A stretch of 64,000 nt of DNA from positions 1,302,001-1,366,000 of the forward strand of contig JAJKFH010000102.1 of assembly GCA_023333565.1 (NCBI GenBank), given 5' to 3'. The notes beneath the pieces were generated by a model. That model ran no database searches. It had not been told where the DNA came from and worked only from the letters and a program-made list of their open reading frames with translations. This DNA is from Puffinus mauretanicus (Eukaryota; Chordata; Aves; Procellariiformes; Procellariidae). The translations under genes and the position numbers were made by a program. This document shows positions 12,192 through 25,297 of the stretch, one piece after another. Within the stretch, counting starts at the first letter, position 1, and every line of letters begins with the position of its first letter.

Positions 12192-15100
12192 GTAATCTTA
12201 CTTCATATTTATATATGTAGTGTAAACATTCAGTGTTAGAGAAATTGGCTGTGTCTACACAGAAAACTTTGGGTCTTAAGTTTGAATTCTGTGAATTGCT
12301 TTTCAGCAAGAACTGTGAAGTTCTGTCCATGCAAACCATATTACAAGCTAAGCCCATCAGCAAGTAACCTTTAGGCGCTGGTGCTAATTTTGGACTTCGT
12401 TTACATGCAATAACAGTGCTGTTGACTTTTTTTTTAACAGGGACTAGGAGTTAAAGACAAAACTTTTTTTACTGAAAAAAGCTCATAGCAGTAATTGTGC
12501 CATTAAACTGGTGTAACAGCTAAAAAATTAACAGCTAAATATTTCACGTGTCAATTGTCAATGCTTGTAGGTGTTAATGTGATATATTCAGATGCGTGAT
12601 TGGCCCGGCCCATAAGAATGCATAAAAACAGATGAAAAGAATATATCACCAGTGAAGTGTGTGATCTATTGTTTTAATCTCATTGCCAGTCACAGCTGAT
12701 ACATTGGTAGGAGTTTGCTGTTCGGAACAATAATACTCTCTTACAAGCAAGCTAATTCATTTGAACAGAATCTTTGGGTTATGTTTGCATTGCAAGCCTT
12801 CTTTATTTTAGCTGTGAGTAGCATAAATACTGCACTGTTTAGAGGAACATTGATTTGATTTTAACTTTTTGATTCTAAAAGAGCAGGTGATGAAGAAGCA
12901 CAAAACACGCTAACCAAAATAGTGATAACACTTCTGTTTATAGAATTAGAACAAGACAAAAGGAAACACGATTTTTTAAAGAAATTTAAGTCTTGGATTG
13001 TGGAGTTCTAGCTGTTTCTTTACATCTACCCAGGAAAAGAAGGAGTGCCCATGCTATAGTTTGGAACTCTGTCCTAGTTCCTCAAATGAATATAAGATCA
13101 AATTTTAAGTCATCAGTTAGGACCTGTTTGGGATTTCTGTTGTGTGGGTGCAAGGGTGGGCGTTAATGCACCTGAGAACTCTGTGTAACTGAAACTCCAT
13201 ATGCATGTCTCTAGACCCATGTTTGCCCTTCTTTTTAATTCTATTACACAAAATAAACAGTTCTGTTATTCAGCATCAACAAAGCACAGTAGATAGCAAG
13301 AAAAGATAGTTGTGCACATTTAATTGGTCTCACAGGCTGTTTTCAGTGTACCATACAGTGGGTGAGTATTTCAGAAGTCTTGAAGGACCCTTTCACTTGA
13401 ATTCTCTGTCATGAATTGCAGTTTCACCCTTTGTCAGTGTGTTACTGATAATGAGTTGAGGAATATATTGTAGCTAAGATTAGCCAGAGATTGTTATAGC
13501 AATTGTATGATAGTATTAGTTTATAGGTAGACAACTGCAGTGGAGAACATTGTTACAATTACTTTAAGAAAAAAAAAAAAGTACTACTAACTGGGAGAGC
13601 ACATAACAAATAGTTAGATTATGAAAAACCAGTTGCAGAAATTCAATTAATTAGGGAATGTGTCCTTATATTTAGCGTTTGTAAATATACTGCTTTTCAC
13701 TGCTTCCCCTGAGATCGCTTTCCTCCTGTAAGCAGTGAGTATATCAGTAGTATAAGCGGGTGTGGAGGTCAGCCAAAATCTGGTGAAGCACTGCTAGCTA
13801 AAAGACGGACATGTAGTTAATTTGCACTGTGATGACAGCTCTTTGTTATCATTCCTTTAGGCCTACCTTTCCTCATTCCCTTTTAGAGAGGATTGTGCCT
13901 AATAGCTGGTATCCAGGAACATTACATAAGGACACTGAGCCAGTTCATAAGACCATATATTTTTATAATCTAATCTCTTTTTTTTTTCAGGAAATAATTA
14001 AGAGGGTGAATTAGTCTCCTGTGATCCTTTTCCTGAGGGTTAAAATGGGAAAACAGCTCAAATGTAAAAAGCACTATTAATTGTACAGCACAGCTATGGG
14101 ACAAATAACTATATTATTAATTTGGTTCTGAGAAAAATAATTAATATAAATTAATTGTATTGTAAACACAAATAGATTTGCATCTTCCCATCCAAAGAAG
14201 CTACCTAAATCATTCAGTCAGGATGGTTTCAGTTCTACAAGCAAAGAAAATTGATAGCCTGCCATTATTGCCTATGTGTAGTATAAAGCCCTTCCATAAT
14301 ACTCTGGATATCTGCTCCTCTGCTTCAGGTGTTAATGCTTACTAGGGCGTTTGGACAATTGTTTCCTGTGCGGAGACCCTAAAGTACTCTCTCAAGTCCT
14401 ACTGAGACAAAATCATCAATACCTGAATTGAACTACTGTTAAGCCATTAGATAAAAAAGGTTCGGGCAGTCCTTGGAGAAAAAACTCTTGCTGATCTCTA
14501 AACAGTGAGCCTTTGAGAAATCATGAACAGTGCAAGCTTCCACTTTTTCTGTAAAAGGTATTTAACCTTACACTAAATGAAATATTTTTAACCAAGTGGA
14601 GTGCAGGGGTGCTGAAAAGTTGCTGATATTTTTCTTTCCACGTAAGCAGTCTGCAGTGTCTGGCTAGGTGTCAAATTCTCATTGTTACTATTCCTCTTCT
14701 TACTAATGACTATTTTATATTGATCCCTGTCTTCGCAAATAAAACTGCAGTGTTTTTCATATTCGGGGTTGGGTTTTTTTAATAATGATACTACGGTTGT
14801 GCAAATCTGTGTGCTAAATGTTCTAATTATTCTACTGTCATTGCTTCTGTGCTCAATTGCTGCCAGCAGGGGATACTATGGGAGATTCTGAATGCTGAAA
14901 GCAAGCCATAAATCCCTGTTGCGTTTACATAGCCTGGTGTCCTGCCTTAAATAGTCTCCTTTTTTGCTGAGATGGAATCATTAGAGAGAAATCACACACA
15001 GGGGGTTCTCTCCCTGTTTTTCTGTGAAGTGGTTTTATGCTGTGTGGATTTTTTTTTTTCTCTTAGGAAACTTTTTTCAAACTTCTATTTTAATGTAATA

Positions 15101-18100
15101 GTTTTATAGTGAAAAAGTTTTCTTCTAGTTGTTTTTCTTCAGGATATTCTTTTCCTGGCTTTTTCTGTCTCGTCTTTCCTAGCTAGTATGCTTTGTTTAA
15201 TTTTGTTTTTCCAATCTGGGAGAGACCAACTAATACTAGAATTTGTTCCAGCGAAGATGAGTGGATTTTTGTCTGTCTTCATTTCCGTGCACGGTGTTTC
15301 TTCCTATAGATATTTTCCTTATTTGAAAGGGATCAAGATTAGAGAAAAGAAAGAGTCCAAAACCATATGTTAACAAACTTCCCTTTGGTGCAGTTTTAGG
15401 AACTTTTCATCAGAGAACGTTAGCAGTGATTCCCTGCCAGGAAAATACCTCTAGATTCAACAGGCTCACTCAGTGAATGTTTTTTTTTCTGCTGTGATGT
15501 TCTTCCTTCATGTTCAGGAGGATAGTATCTTTCAAAAGACAGGAAGAAATGACTGAATGAAGTGTTGACCCAAATTCTATGTTTCCCAAGGTTTAGCTTG
15601 GTTAGTCTAGTACAGGCTCTGGTGCTTTTTATTTTTGTGAACATAGATTTCCTGCCACAACTGAAAATATTGCTGATAATATTGGTAGATGAGATAGAAA
15701 TACTACTTTTTGTTCTCAGCTGATGATTTGTTTTTTCAAAGAAGGGACGACAAATGATGTATTCAGCGTAGCAACCTAGAAAGAAAAAGGCTACTAGAGA
15801 AATCAGGATGTCTTGTAAAAATAAAAAGAAAAACCCAGCAATTTTGTTCAGTGTTCAGATAGTGTCAGTTACTGAATTAGTTTTCTAAACCATTTAGCTG
15901 TCTTGTCATTGATATAAGTGAAGCACTAGAAATTAAAGTTCTGCTCAACCTGTAAAACTGTCATCTTTAAACCCAAACACGGGACTATGTTAAATATTGG
16001 AGGACTGGACAAAACTGTTAAACTGAGAAATCAAGATCAAGTTTGGAACTTGCACGAGGGTAACTCTCCATGTTTCTCACGTTTCAAAAGCTGGTTAGTA
16101 GTACGTGCTAAAACCACTAATTAAGATTCTGTTGTCTTAGTAAATTAATGTTTCAGCTATTATTTTAAATTCTTTTCTTGTTGCATCTTTTCTTTTTCTC
16201 TCTCACACTGTTCCTATCCCCAATATTCCCCATCTTTTCCTATCTTCTTTCTCCCTTTAGCACCCTGAAGTTTTATTGAGCCATCCATCCAAGCCAGTAA
16301 GTTCCCTGGCAAACTGAGAGACTATTGCCAACCACATTGAATTTTCTGTGTTGCATGTGTATTCACCTGTGCTTTTATGTTTGGGCCAACACAGAGCATA
16401 TTGGTGAATTACTTTAGTAGTGGGTATGGATAGTATGGATACAAACAAAATGCTATGGTATATCTGACCAGTCATGCTCAAAAAAGCCTTCTAAGATGCT
16501 TTTACTTTTTGGCTGCGTTGGTCTAACTTCATTATTGTTTGGACAGCTTAATATTGTGCCAATGTTTTTCTTCCCTTTGCTGCAGTTGCTTGAAGTGTCC
16601 TGTAGGTTTTCTTTCATCTCCGTTGTCCATACATTTCAGAGCAAGAATGTAGAATTTCCATGCAAATCAAGCTTCTTGCGTGAAAGTATTCTGTAACACC
16701 ATGTACAGCAGCGCATTAGAAATAATAATTAAGTTAGGGCAAGTAAAAGGTTGCTTAAAAACTTGTGTAACCATTAAGCTCACTGGTACTATGTCAGTTT
16801 AATTTTGGATCCTATTACCAGCCGTCTGTTTGATGTCAAAGAGCACTCCTTTCAAGGAGTGTTTGTATAATAATATCTTGACACTGCAAATAACGTAATC
16901 CAAGGTGTTTTTCATCAGAGATTTCTTTTGTGACTGCGTGCATAAAAAATCGTGTTACAAAACTTTCAGAAGGCTGATATCTGTGTTACTCTTGACAATG
17001 TTCAGGGTAAATGTAGCTGTCTATCCTGACAGTCATTGTCTGAAGGTCAGAGAATTCCTGGTGCTTTTAATAGTTCAGTTTTTGTGACATCCTGTATTAG
17101 AAATTATTTTAATAGAGCAGATAATACAATGTATTTATGGGACTAGATTTGGGAAAAGATTTGTGTGTGCAATAAGGAAAAGTATTTTGTTAGGACTGTC
17201 AGAAATAACAATGAATATTCAACTAGGGCATAAAAACTCTTACACTGCATTTTGAGTTATTTATTATATGTAAAAACAGTCATTAATAAATATTCTAAGG
17301 TATTTGGTACACAAAGATTAGAAAAAAACCACATTATTTTCTTAAAGGATATAAGATTAGTGGATATGGCATTTGAAGGATTTCATTATTTACTATTTCA
17401 TGATGGAGAATATATTTTTCCCCAAAGGTATTGTGTGTTCAGGTAGTAAAAGCAGACTCAAGACTCTTCTGGTAAACTGATACATTCCTCCACTTTAAAA
17501 TAATTTGCCAGCCTCCTAACCTATAGATTACATTGGTAAAATCTGTTACTAAATGTGTTTCATGCATCCTATTAAATAAATTCTTTTATCAATTGTTTAT
17601 GGTTTTGCAAAACATTTTAAATCTTTTAGCTGAAGTTTCTTACGTTTTATTCAGTTTTGTTTGGTTTTGTATGTTTTTGAAAGAAACTCTCAGCCATAAC
17701 AGCTCACTGTTTTCTAGAACAAAATATAGAAATATGTTGGGTTTAATCTTTTTTTAACACTAGTAATTTTTTATTAAAAGATTTGGTCCTTTTACCAGAT
17801 ATTTTTGATATCCCTATTTAAATCTATCTAAATTAGCTAAAGGTTAAATGCATCGTCTATTTGTACATGCTTAGTAGAGAGAGAGATTTAGCAATGAAAA
17901 ATCCCACAGATTGCACCTGCGCGGGTTATACCCCATCCCGGAGAGGAGGGGAAGACCTTCCCGTTGTCTCTCTCCATTGCCACAGCCTCTTCTAGGTCTG
18001 GTCATTTGAGCAGGCAGCAGTAATGCTAAGTAGACTATTCACCAAATACCATGCTGGTTCCAAGCAGCTGCTTGATACAAATACAGCAGAAGCAAGAATC

Positions 18101-18177
18101 AGCATCTTGGTGTGCAGAACAGATCAGGACAAATAATCTGTTAGGGTTGGAGGCCGGTACTGAAAGTTAGCCATTGG

Positions 18178-18182
18178 GAGGA
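18178..18182. repeat. Target site duplication, left copy (GAGGA)
   Basis: The five bases GAGGA directly before the LTR recur directly after it at 18774-18778. This flanking direct repeat marks insertion by an integrase. A 5-bp duplication fits class III (ERVL-like) elements in birds, though other classes cannot be ruled out. Confidence 0.75.
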
Positions 18183-18773
18183 TGTTGTGATTTAACCCCA
18201 GCCGGCAGCTAAGCCCCACACAGTCGCTCGCTTACCCCCCACCAGTCAGATGGGGGAGAGAATCGGAAAAATAAAAGTGAGAAAACTTGTGGGTTGAGAT
18301 AAAGACAGTTTAACAGGTAAAGCAAAAGGCCCGCGCGCAAGCAAAGCAAAACAAGGAATTCATTCACTACTTCCCATCGGCAGGCTGGTGTTCAGCCATC
18401 TCCAGGAAAGCAGGGCTCCATCACGTGTAACGGTTACTTGGGAAGACAAACGCCATCACACTGAAAGTCCCCCCACTCCTCCTTCTTCCCCCAGCTTTAT
18501 ATGCTGAGCATGACATCATATAGTATGGAATGTTCCTCTGGTCAGTTGGGGTCAGTTGTCCCGGCTGTGTCCCCTCCCGACTTCTTGTGCACCCCCAGCC
18601 CACTCGCTGGTGGGGTGGGGTGAGGAGCAGAAAAGGCCTTGACTCTGTGTAAGCCCTGCTCAGCAGTAACTAAAACATCCCTGAGTTATCAACACTGTTT
18701 CCAGCACAAATCCAAAACATAGTCCCATAGCTACTATGAAGAAAGTTAACTCTGTCCAGCCAAAACCAGCATA
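18183..18773 (-). mobile_element. Solo LTR of an avian endogenous retrovirus
   Basis: A 591-bp element is flanked by GAGGA on both sides. Read on the minus strand it starts TATGCTGGTTTTGGCTGG, a mutated form of the usual TGTCCTGGTTT... start. It continues through a TATA box (TATAAAG, complement of 18495-18501), a CRE-like TGATGTCA (complement of 18511-18518), a block resembling the usual ...CTTTATCTCAACCCAC... region, and ends GGGGTTAAATCACAACA. I recognise this order of blocks from a common LTR of non-galliform bird genomes. No gag, pol or env sequence adjoins it, so internal recombination between two LTRs has left one copy. It lies antisense to ERC1. The family name cannot be given without a repeat library. 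Confidence 0.85.
18495..18501 (-). promoter_or_regulatory. LTR TATA box (antisense to ERC1)
   Basis: The minus strand reads GCATATAAAGC inside the LTR, at the position where this LTR type normally carries a TATA box. A CRE-like octamer (TGACATCA on the plus strand, 18511-18518) lies just upstream of it in the LTR's own direction. Whether this old promoter is still active is unknown. Confidence 0.55.
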
Positions 18774-18778
18774 GAGGA
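18774..18778. repeat. Target site duplication, right copy (GAGGA)
   Basis: This is the second copy of GAGGA, directly abutting the LTR end. It defines the element's right boundary. Confidence 0.75.
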
Positions 18779-21377
18779 GAAAAACAGATTGGATTTTGCT
18801 GGGGGAATGAGTACCTAGGATTACCAGGAAAATTGTCCTGAACCTGGGACTCAGAGAAGAAATGGTATGAGGAGGGGGTTGCATATGGGCAGAAGGCATG
18901 GGACTTACAGGTGCTGTTGGATGGAACTAACTATACAAAAAAAGCCCCCAAACTTGAAAAAAAGTGGTAGGAAAAGGATGAGGAGAACTGGTAGATTAGT
19001 GGAATCTGCCTGGATAAGAGGAGTGGAATTTGAACCTGGCTAAATAATGTTGAATAAAGGTTGGGGAAATGAGATACAGTACAAAAGGATTGTACTTGGT
19101 GCAAAGAGGCAGGAGAATTTGTGCCCAGGGGAGCATATTCTCTATGAAACCTTTAATAGCATGCAAAATTTCTGAGACTCCCCATTATTCTGAAGTCAGA
19201 AAATACAAAATGTGGAAGCAAACTGTGTGTTTTATTCCCCAGGATGATATAGTCACCATAGAGGATAAGGTACCAGAAGCTGTGTGGTGGCTTTTAAAGT
19301 CCCATTCCTGTTGATGGTTCATGACAATGTCAGCATCATCTCACGCAGTGGAAGGTTGGAGGGTTTTTCCCCCTGATTTTCTTATACCTAAAAAATTAAA
19401 CTTACCTACTCTACCCCTCCCAGAAGCCTTGTTAAGATAACATTCATTTTGAAAAATCAAATATCCAAAAGCTAGGAAATGGCCGATGCAACATTGTGTG
19501 GCCTTTCTCATTTTTCGTTGTTATAATATTTTATAACTAATTTTTTGTCTGCCAGACTCTTGCAGTTTTCAGTATTGTGTGAAAAATGCTCAAAGAATGA
19601 GCCAGAGTTATATAAGGTAGATGATAATCATCTAGAGAAATTAGATGGTAATTTTTTTTCGAATAGTAGGAAAGCATTAAGAGAATAAGGCAGGATATTT
19701 TTGCATCTCAGTTTTTCACCTGCACAACAGGTATAATAATGCATCCTCATCTCCCACTGGTGGTGTTGAGAAGTGAAGTCAGTTACTGTTTGCCAAGAAA
19801 TAGCCTACAGCCATGATTAGTATGATAGAAAGAAAATTGGGAATTTTTTTCTTTTAGCGTCATTCAAGTAATTTAGAGTAAATAAGACATACAGCTGTAC
19901 ACTGAATATCAAAAAACAAATGCTGAATATCTGCTCATTACTTGAGTAATTCTCTTCTGTGCATTGAATGAAGCACCGTTTCTGTAATATAGTAGCCTGT
20001 GGTCAGGTGAGTAAAGCCTGGTTCAGAGGAGGCATGGGTAAGGGGGTTGAAGTTAGCTCGCAAAGACAGCTGTCATCTGGGCATTTCGCTTCTGTCTTTG
20101 CACAGCTTTTTGTGTTGGCATAAATTCCAAAGAGAGAAAATTGTTAATGTTTAATAACGACTATGGGAACTCATATCTTTCTGAAGAGATCTTTTTTTTT
20201 TCAGTAATGGATTCTCTCGAGGCATCTTCCTCTTATTTAGACTTTCAGCCTTCTTTATTAAATTATTCCAACTAAATACTTGCTTATTCAGTGTCAAACA
20301 TTTACAGTCACATTAACAGAGACTAACCATTTAAAAGATTTTGTCAATAACAAGAGAACAAATAACTGTGACAGACTCAAGTTTTCCGGTGCATAGTATA
20401 TCAGAGAATTCATTGAGCCTTTTAATTCCAGTAGAGCCTTTTTGAAAAGCTGTTACAGTACGTGGTGTTTAGAGCATTGGAACTAAAGGAGGAGCAAGTC
20501 TGGTTGTTTTTCAAATTTATAATTCTGTTGAAACTAATAATGACATGATAGAAGGCAGCACATGTGTTTTATCACTTGAATTGCTGCCTTCACAATAGGA
20601 AAAATAAAGCAAATTATTATATATGTTTGTCTTTTGCAGTAGATAGTCATATTTTTGTATTTCTATGTGCATTTACTATTTTTAGGAGATGTGAGGCACA
20701 CTTGGAGGTAGAAGGGTGGATTAAAATGGGATTTCAGATTCTTGGGAACTTCTACTTTGTGGCCAAAAGTTCTTGGCAACATTTGTATGTGAAATGTTAA
20801 ACTGAATTTACTGTCTCAATTCACAGGTAAAAGTAGAAAGTGTTTGCTGTGAATTATTTGCTGTTTGATTTAGTTAATCTTTTAGGAATATTGATTTGGA
20901 ATCTTAGCCATAATGTTTGGAATTTTTATTTACATTTTAGAACTTTAAAATTAGATCTGTGTTATTGTTTTCTTCCCTGCCTCTGGCACACTTTAAGCTG
21001 TGTAAGATTACCTTTCCTCTTAGTAAAGAGTTTTTTGGCTTGAGAAATATCAACTTAGAAAATTCTTTTTAATGTGTTTTGTCTTCCTCTCCTCTCCATC
21101 TGTAAATAGCGGTTATTTCTGTGAAACATTGGTCATCTTTGTTTAAGTTGTAGAAGTTGGCTTTGTCAGCTGATTTTCTGTGGAAGCAATAGAAGTTATA
21201 GTATATTTATTTGAGGAACAGTCACTCTTTCTTTTATTCTTTAGGTACATGAAGCACTCACCCCATCATTTACCACATTGCAGATGAGAAATGATGGCTA
21301 AGAGCAGAAAAGCAGAAAGCTGTTAAACCACCTCTTAGTTTATAGTCCCTCTTAAGAACTTTAAGAGGATATCCAAA

Positions 21378-21413
21378 GTAGTGAGCTTAAACTGAGTAGT
21401 AAGCTTAAACTAT
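21378..21413. repeat. Imperfect 18-bp tandem duplication
   Basis: Two adjacent 18-base units start GTAGTGAGCTTAAACT and GTAGTAAGCTTAAACT. They differ at one base in the first sixteen. This is probably a slippage duplication within the intron. Confidence 0.7.
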
Positions 21414-21869
21414 TCTCAGTCCTGAACCACTTAGAATTTGAAATTAAATTCACACTGGCAAAGATTAATACTGCTCAGATGAGCTTTGCTAATAAAAACA
21501 TAGCTTAAGAAGGTGCTGCTTTGCAGATCAATGCAGAATCAAACATGTGCTCTTGAAAGTAGCTTAAATTCACCTGTTTTACTCCACACTGGAACAGACA
21601 TGGAGAGCTAATGACAGGGTCAGTAGTAACAGTTAAGAGGTTTAAAATAGCCTGTAATCAGGTAAACTCAATGGCCTGTGTAGACATACCTTTTCTTATT
21701 TCTCATTTGTCAGAGGAGAAAGTGCAATGTTCCCGTCACCTTAAGCAAGCTGCTTTTTCAATTTATTTAATTTTTTTATCATAATTTCATACATTTTCAT
21801 ATTTGTTTGTAACTATATTAAGAGGTTGCAGATTTAGGAATATTGTCTCAGGCAGAGCTGAAAGTTGAA

Positions 21870-21923
21870 CCTATCGAAATGCAGCAGAACCTATCTTAAT
21901 ACAGCAGAAACTAGCTTAGTGCA
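21870..21923. repeat. Imperfect 20-bp tandem repeat, 2.7 copies
   Basis: Units CCTATCGAAATGCAGCAGAA and CCTATCTTAATACAGCAGAA are followed by a partial third unit ACTAGCTTAGTGCA. The period is 20 bases. No coding or known repeat affiliation is seen. Confidence 0.7.
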
Positions 21924-23564
21924 TTTGTCACTATACATCCCTTCTGTTTCGAAAATGAAATTACTGCCTTGTTTTGGAATTTTTGTACACTTTTGGTGGG
22001 CAGGGGAAGTTGTATGTGGGGTTTTTTTTTTACTGTGAATATAGGAATTCATTATTTGTGTTTAACTTTCTTTTTGGTTAAAAAAAAAATACTGCTGAAT
22101 TATTTCGCACAATGTTGCATTGGGAAGATAGCCAATTTCATCTGTTCCAGATCTTGACGTGAGTTTGTGGGAAACCTCTAAATGCATTGGTTTTCTGTCC
22201 TATACAATAAATGAATCCAGCAGGATTTTAGATATGGTCATGTAACACATATTTTGTACATAACCCACAAAATGGACCAAAGTCACTCAGTCAGTAATTC
22301 ACAACTCAGGAAGTGGTCTCCAGTTTACACCGTATCACATAACATTCTCTTTGTGTTAGGTGAAAGTATCCATACTTATGTGCATTATATACAAATAACA
22401 TGTGTAACATGTCTTAACTAATAATTTATGTCGTGTAAATAGCCCTTTCGTTCTATAAGAACCAGACACACTGACTTGTTGGCTAATTTTCTAAAAAAGA
22501 AAATTGATTTCCTCTTCTCAGTAGTGTCTCTGGGGTTGTTGTGGAGATGCTTTTATTAGCACAGAGTAATATAAATCAGGACTGTCCTGACAGTAGAATT
22601 GCATTAGGTTTTATAACTTATTTTGAATTAGAGAGTTTAGTAATCCAGGCTAACAGCCTAGCTTTGCTTTTTTTTAAAGTTTCTTGATTATCTGATTATG
22701 TATTTTGGACGACTTTAAAGAGCCTGGAGGAGTATTTGTTAAAACAAACAATTTGAGATGTTGGAAACATACCTAAATCCAGTACAGAAAAATTCAGGTT
22801 CTGCCTCTGGTGGAAACCAGACTTAACGCTATACATAGTGTCTCTTAGGAGAATATAGATACCCCCCAAAAACAATATTCCCAGTTCCTGCAAAACAGTA
22901 TTTGGGAGGGAAGGATGGAATTTTTGTTTGAAATTTAAGCATAGTTGAAAAGGAAATGAAATCAAGTATTTCAGATTTCCTGCAGGCTGGAAATCCCAAT
23001 AGGGCATTTCAGGCACACCCACCAACACTCTCCTAAAGCAGAGTATGTTCCCTGATGCCTGCGGCTGTTGATGGAACCGACGCGTTTATCGGTCTCGTTG
23101 CTGCAGTGTCCTCCTGGAGTCTGCATCATCTTGGCAACATGTTATTTAGACTTCCACTTGCCTTAGAGAGTCCTTTCCAAGGGTTTATAATTCAAAGTGC
23201 TTATGGGGCAGTAAGGAGTCTGGAAGCATAGACAGCCCTAACTCCAAAAGGCTTCTCAAAGCTTCCAGGCTCACCAGGGATGCCCTTGGAGCTGGGTCTC
23301 AGTCAGAAGCTCAGAAGCAGGATTTTCGGATTTACGGCTCAGTGACAGAGGAGCAGCGGGGCTTGACCTGAAAGTCTCTCAGAAGTGGGGAGCCTTTTAA
23401 GTCTTCCTTAACGCATTGCCTCAGGAAAGGGTTCTGTTCTTCCGGGATCTCTGGTTGTTGGGCACTCCTGCTGAGACCTGCCTGGGAGACATGGGGATTG
23501 CCAGGCATTTTGTTCTAGGATAAAATACTGTGCAGATTATCCCGCTTTCTGGAATTCCTGCTTT

Positions 23565-23587
23565 AAAAAAAAAAAAAAAAAAAAAAA
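23565..23587 (+). repeat. A23 homopolymer
   Basis: A run of 23 A in an ERC1 intron. It could be a retroposed tail, but the sequence before it matches no transcript or LINE I recognise and I see no clear target duplication, so it is listed only as a homopolymer. Confidence 0.85.
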
Positions 23588-25103
23588 GGAAAACCAAAAC
23601 AGTTTAGCGTCGATCCTCAGGCAGGCTGCTACAGGGCCAAGGCCCTCGAATATGAAGCATTCCGGTATTTGGACAACCCAGATCCATCCCAAGGTCATAG
23701 TCCCAGTAAAGACAGGCATCAAGGCCTTCGTCAGTCCTAGAATAGTCTGCTCTGTGATTCTCTGGGATTTCACTAGAATGCGGCCTTGGCTTTAATGGAG
23801 CTAATTAAAACCAAGAGACTTAAAGGCAAAAATGTTGGGGTCAATGAACGGATATTTTCCTTCAGTCTTACTTTAGTGCATAACTAAACAGATTTAGCCA
23901 AGTATTTTTGCTGTTATTTGGTTCTTTGGAAGCAGCAGCTTCTAATCCTGAGGTTTATGCTGCTGCAGTTCTGACCAATTACCTTGAAAAGCAACAGAGT
24001 CCTATACTATTGGATTTAGACTTAACTGTGCTTTGGAGCAGAACATTGGCAGCTTGTAAAACAACGTTCCACAGCTGCACACAGTGGGGAAAAAAGTCCG
24101 TAGTCTTATTTTCTGTTGTAGGTTTGTTTCAGAGAAGAGAAAGGCCTTAAGTTTGCAGGCAATCTTGGTCGGCAGAATAGCTCCACCAAACTTGCTATTC
24201 ACTGAAGCAAATTCGAACAATTCTGAAATAGCTTTAATTGATATCAAATAGCAGTTCAAGATCCAAGAGCAGAGGGGCAGGGGGAGAATGAAAGATAGCC
24301 CTTAGTCTGCTGGTTTAAACTCCAGCATAAATACTGCCTTTTCTTTGTCTGTAATATGCCTGGGAACTGTTGAATTAATTTTACTAATAAATTAGTGATT
24401 TTTATAACAAACCAAGCCATTTTAAAAGAAGCAAAGAAAAGCTTTTCATTGGGGTCATTTTATCCTCAGTCCTCTGATGCTTTTTGTCCTCATAGCCTGA
24501 TTTTTAAAAAACGTATTTCCTAGATAACGAGGCGAAGATATTTTCAGTAGGTAGCCATACTCGTATCAGTCCTAGTCTGTACAGCTCAGATAACGAGCAA
24601 GGACTTCAGTACATCAGCACCATCTGTGCAAATCTATCTGACACTTTGCATACTGATGTAGTTATTGAAGGCTATTAACCTGTGATTTGTTTTTTTAGAT
24701 TATCTAGGTTAAAAATACCTCAGATAACTAATTCTGCAGTCATATCACTGGTTTAGAAGTGTATTTTAGGAATTTTTATACCCGCTCACACTTACCTTTC
24801 TTTTTCTTTCCTTTCAAGGATATTTATCTTTTTTCATATTTTTACTTCTTTCTTATGTTAGTTCTGTTTCAGATCAAAAACTCACATAAATTTTTTTTAG
24901 ACTGAATTAAAAAAATTAAATTTGTTTCTGAATTCTTCTTTTCCTAGAAAGTATTTCCCCATACTTAGAAGTAGCATATGCACTGTATAGTTATTTCTTA
25001 CCATTTCGAAATAGATATCTAGATAGTGTTTTGTAGTCGTCATAGTATCTGTAAAATACATACGTGTGAATGAAGTGTTTTTTCTTGAACCTTTTTCTTA
25101 CAG

Positions 25104-25297
25104 GCTCATGAGGCAACGCTGGAGGCTAGGGCCAGCCCAGAGCTGAGTGATCGTATGCAGCAGCTGGAAAGGGAGGTAACACGGTATCGGGAAGAATCTA
25201 GCAAGGCTCAAGCTGAAGTGGATCGTCTCCTGGAAATCTTGAAAGAGATGGAAAATGAGAAGAATGATAAGGATAAGAAGATAGCAGAACTGGAGAG
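25104..25297 (+). CDS. ERC1: ERC1 internal exon D, coiled coil (64 codons + 2 nt)
   Basis: Translation begins Ala-His-Glu-Ala-Thr-Leu-Glu-Ala-Arg-Ala-Ser-Pro-Glu-Leu-Ser-Asp-Arg and ends Lys-Ile-Ala-Glu-Leu-Glu plus the first two bases (AG) of a split codon. The Ala-Arg-Ala-Ser-Pro-Glu segment is ERC1-specific, since ERC2 differs here as I recall it. The second half, Glu-Val-Asp-Arg-Leu-Leu-Glu-Ile-Leu-Lys-Glu, is shared by the family. The single proline suggests a hinge between coiled-coil blocks. The exon is 194 bp, starts in phase 0 and ends in phase 2, with acceptor ttttcttacag and donor GAGAG/GTGAGA. The split codon is completed as AGG (Arg) by exon E, or as AGC (Ser) by the microexon at 35792. 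Confidence 0.97.

Larger units (their letters stand above)
12192..25103 (+). other. ERC1: ERC1 intron between exons C and D (12.9 kb)
   Basis: This is a large AT-rich intron. The one recognised mobile element is the solo LTR at 18183-18773. Other structure includes an inverted repeat CACTCCTT/AAGGAGTG near 16844-16861, two short imperfect tandem repeats (21378-21413 and 21870-21923) and an A23 run at 23565-23587. The segment 23040-23760 is more GC-rich than its surroundings but matches nothing I know. No further ERC1 exon, RNA gene or independent coding gene was recognised. Confidence 0.85.
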
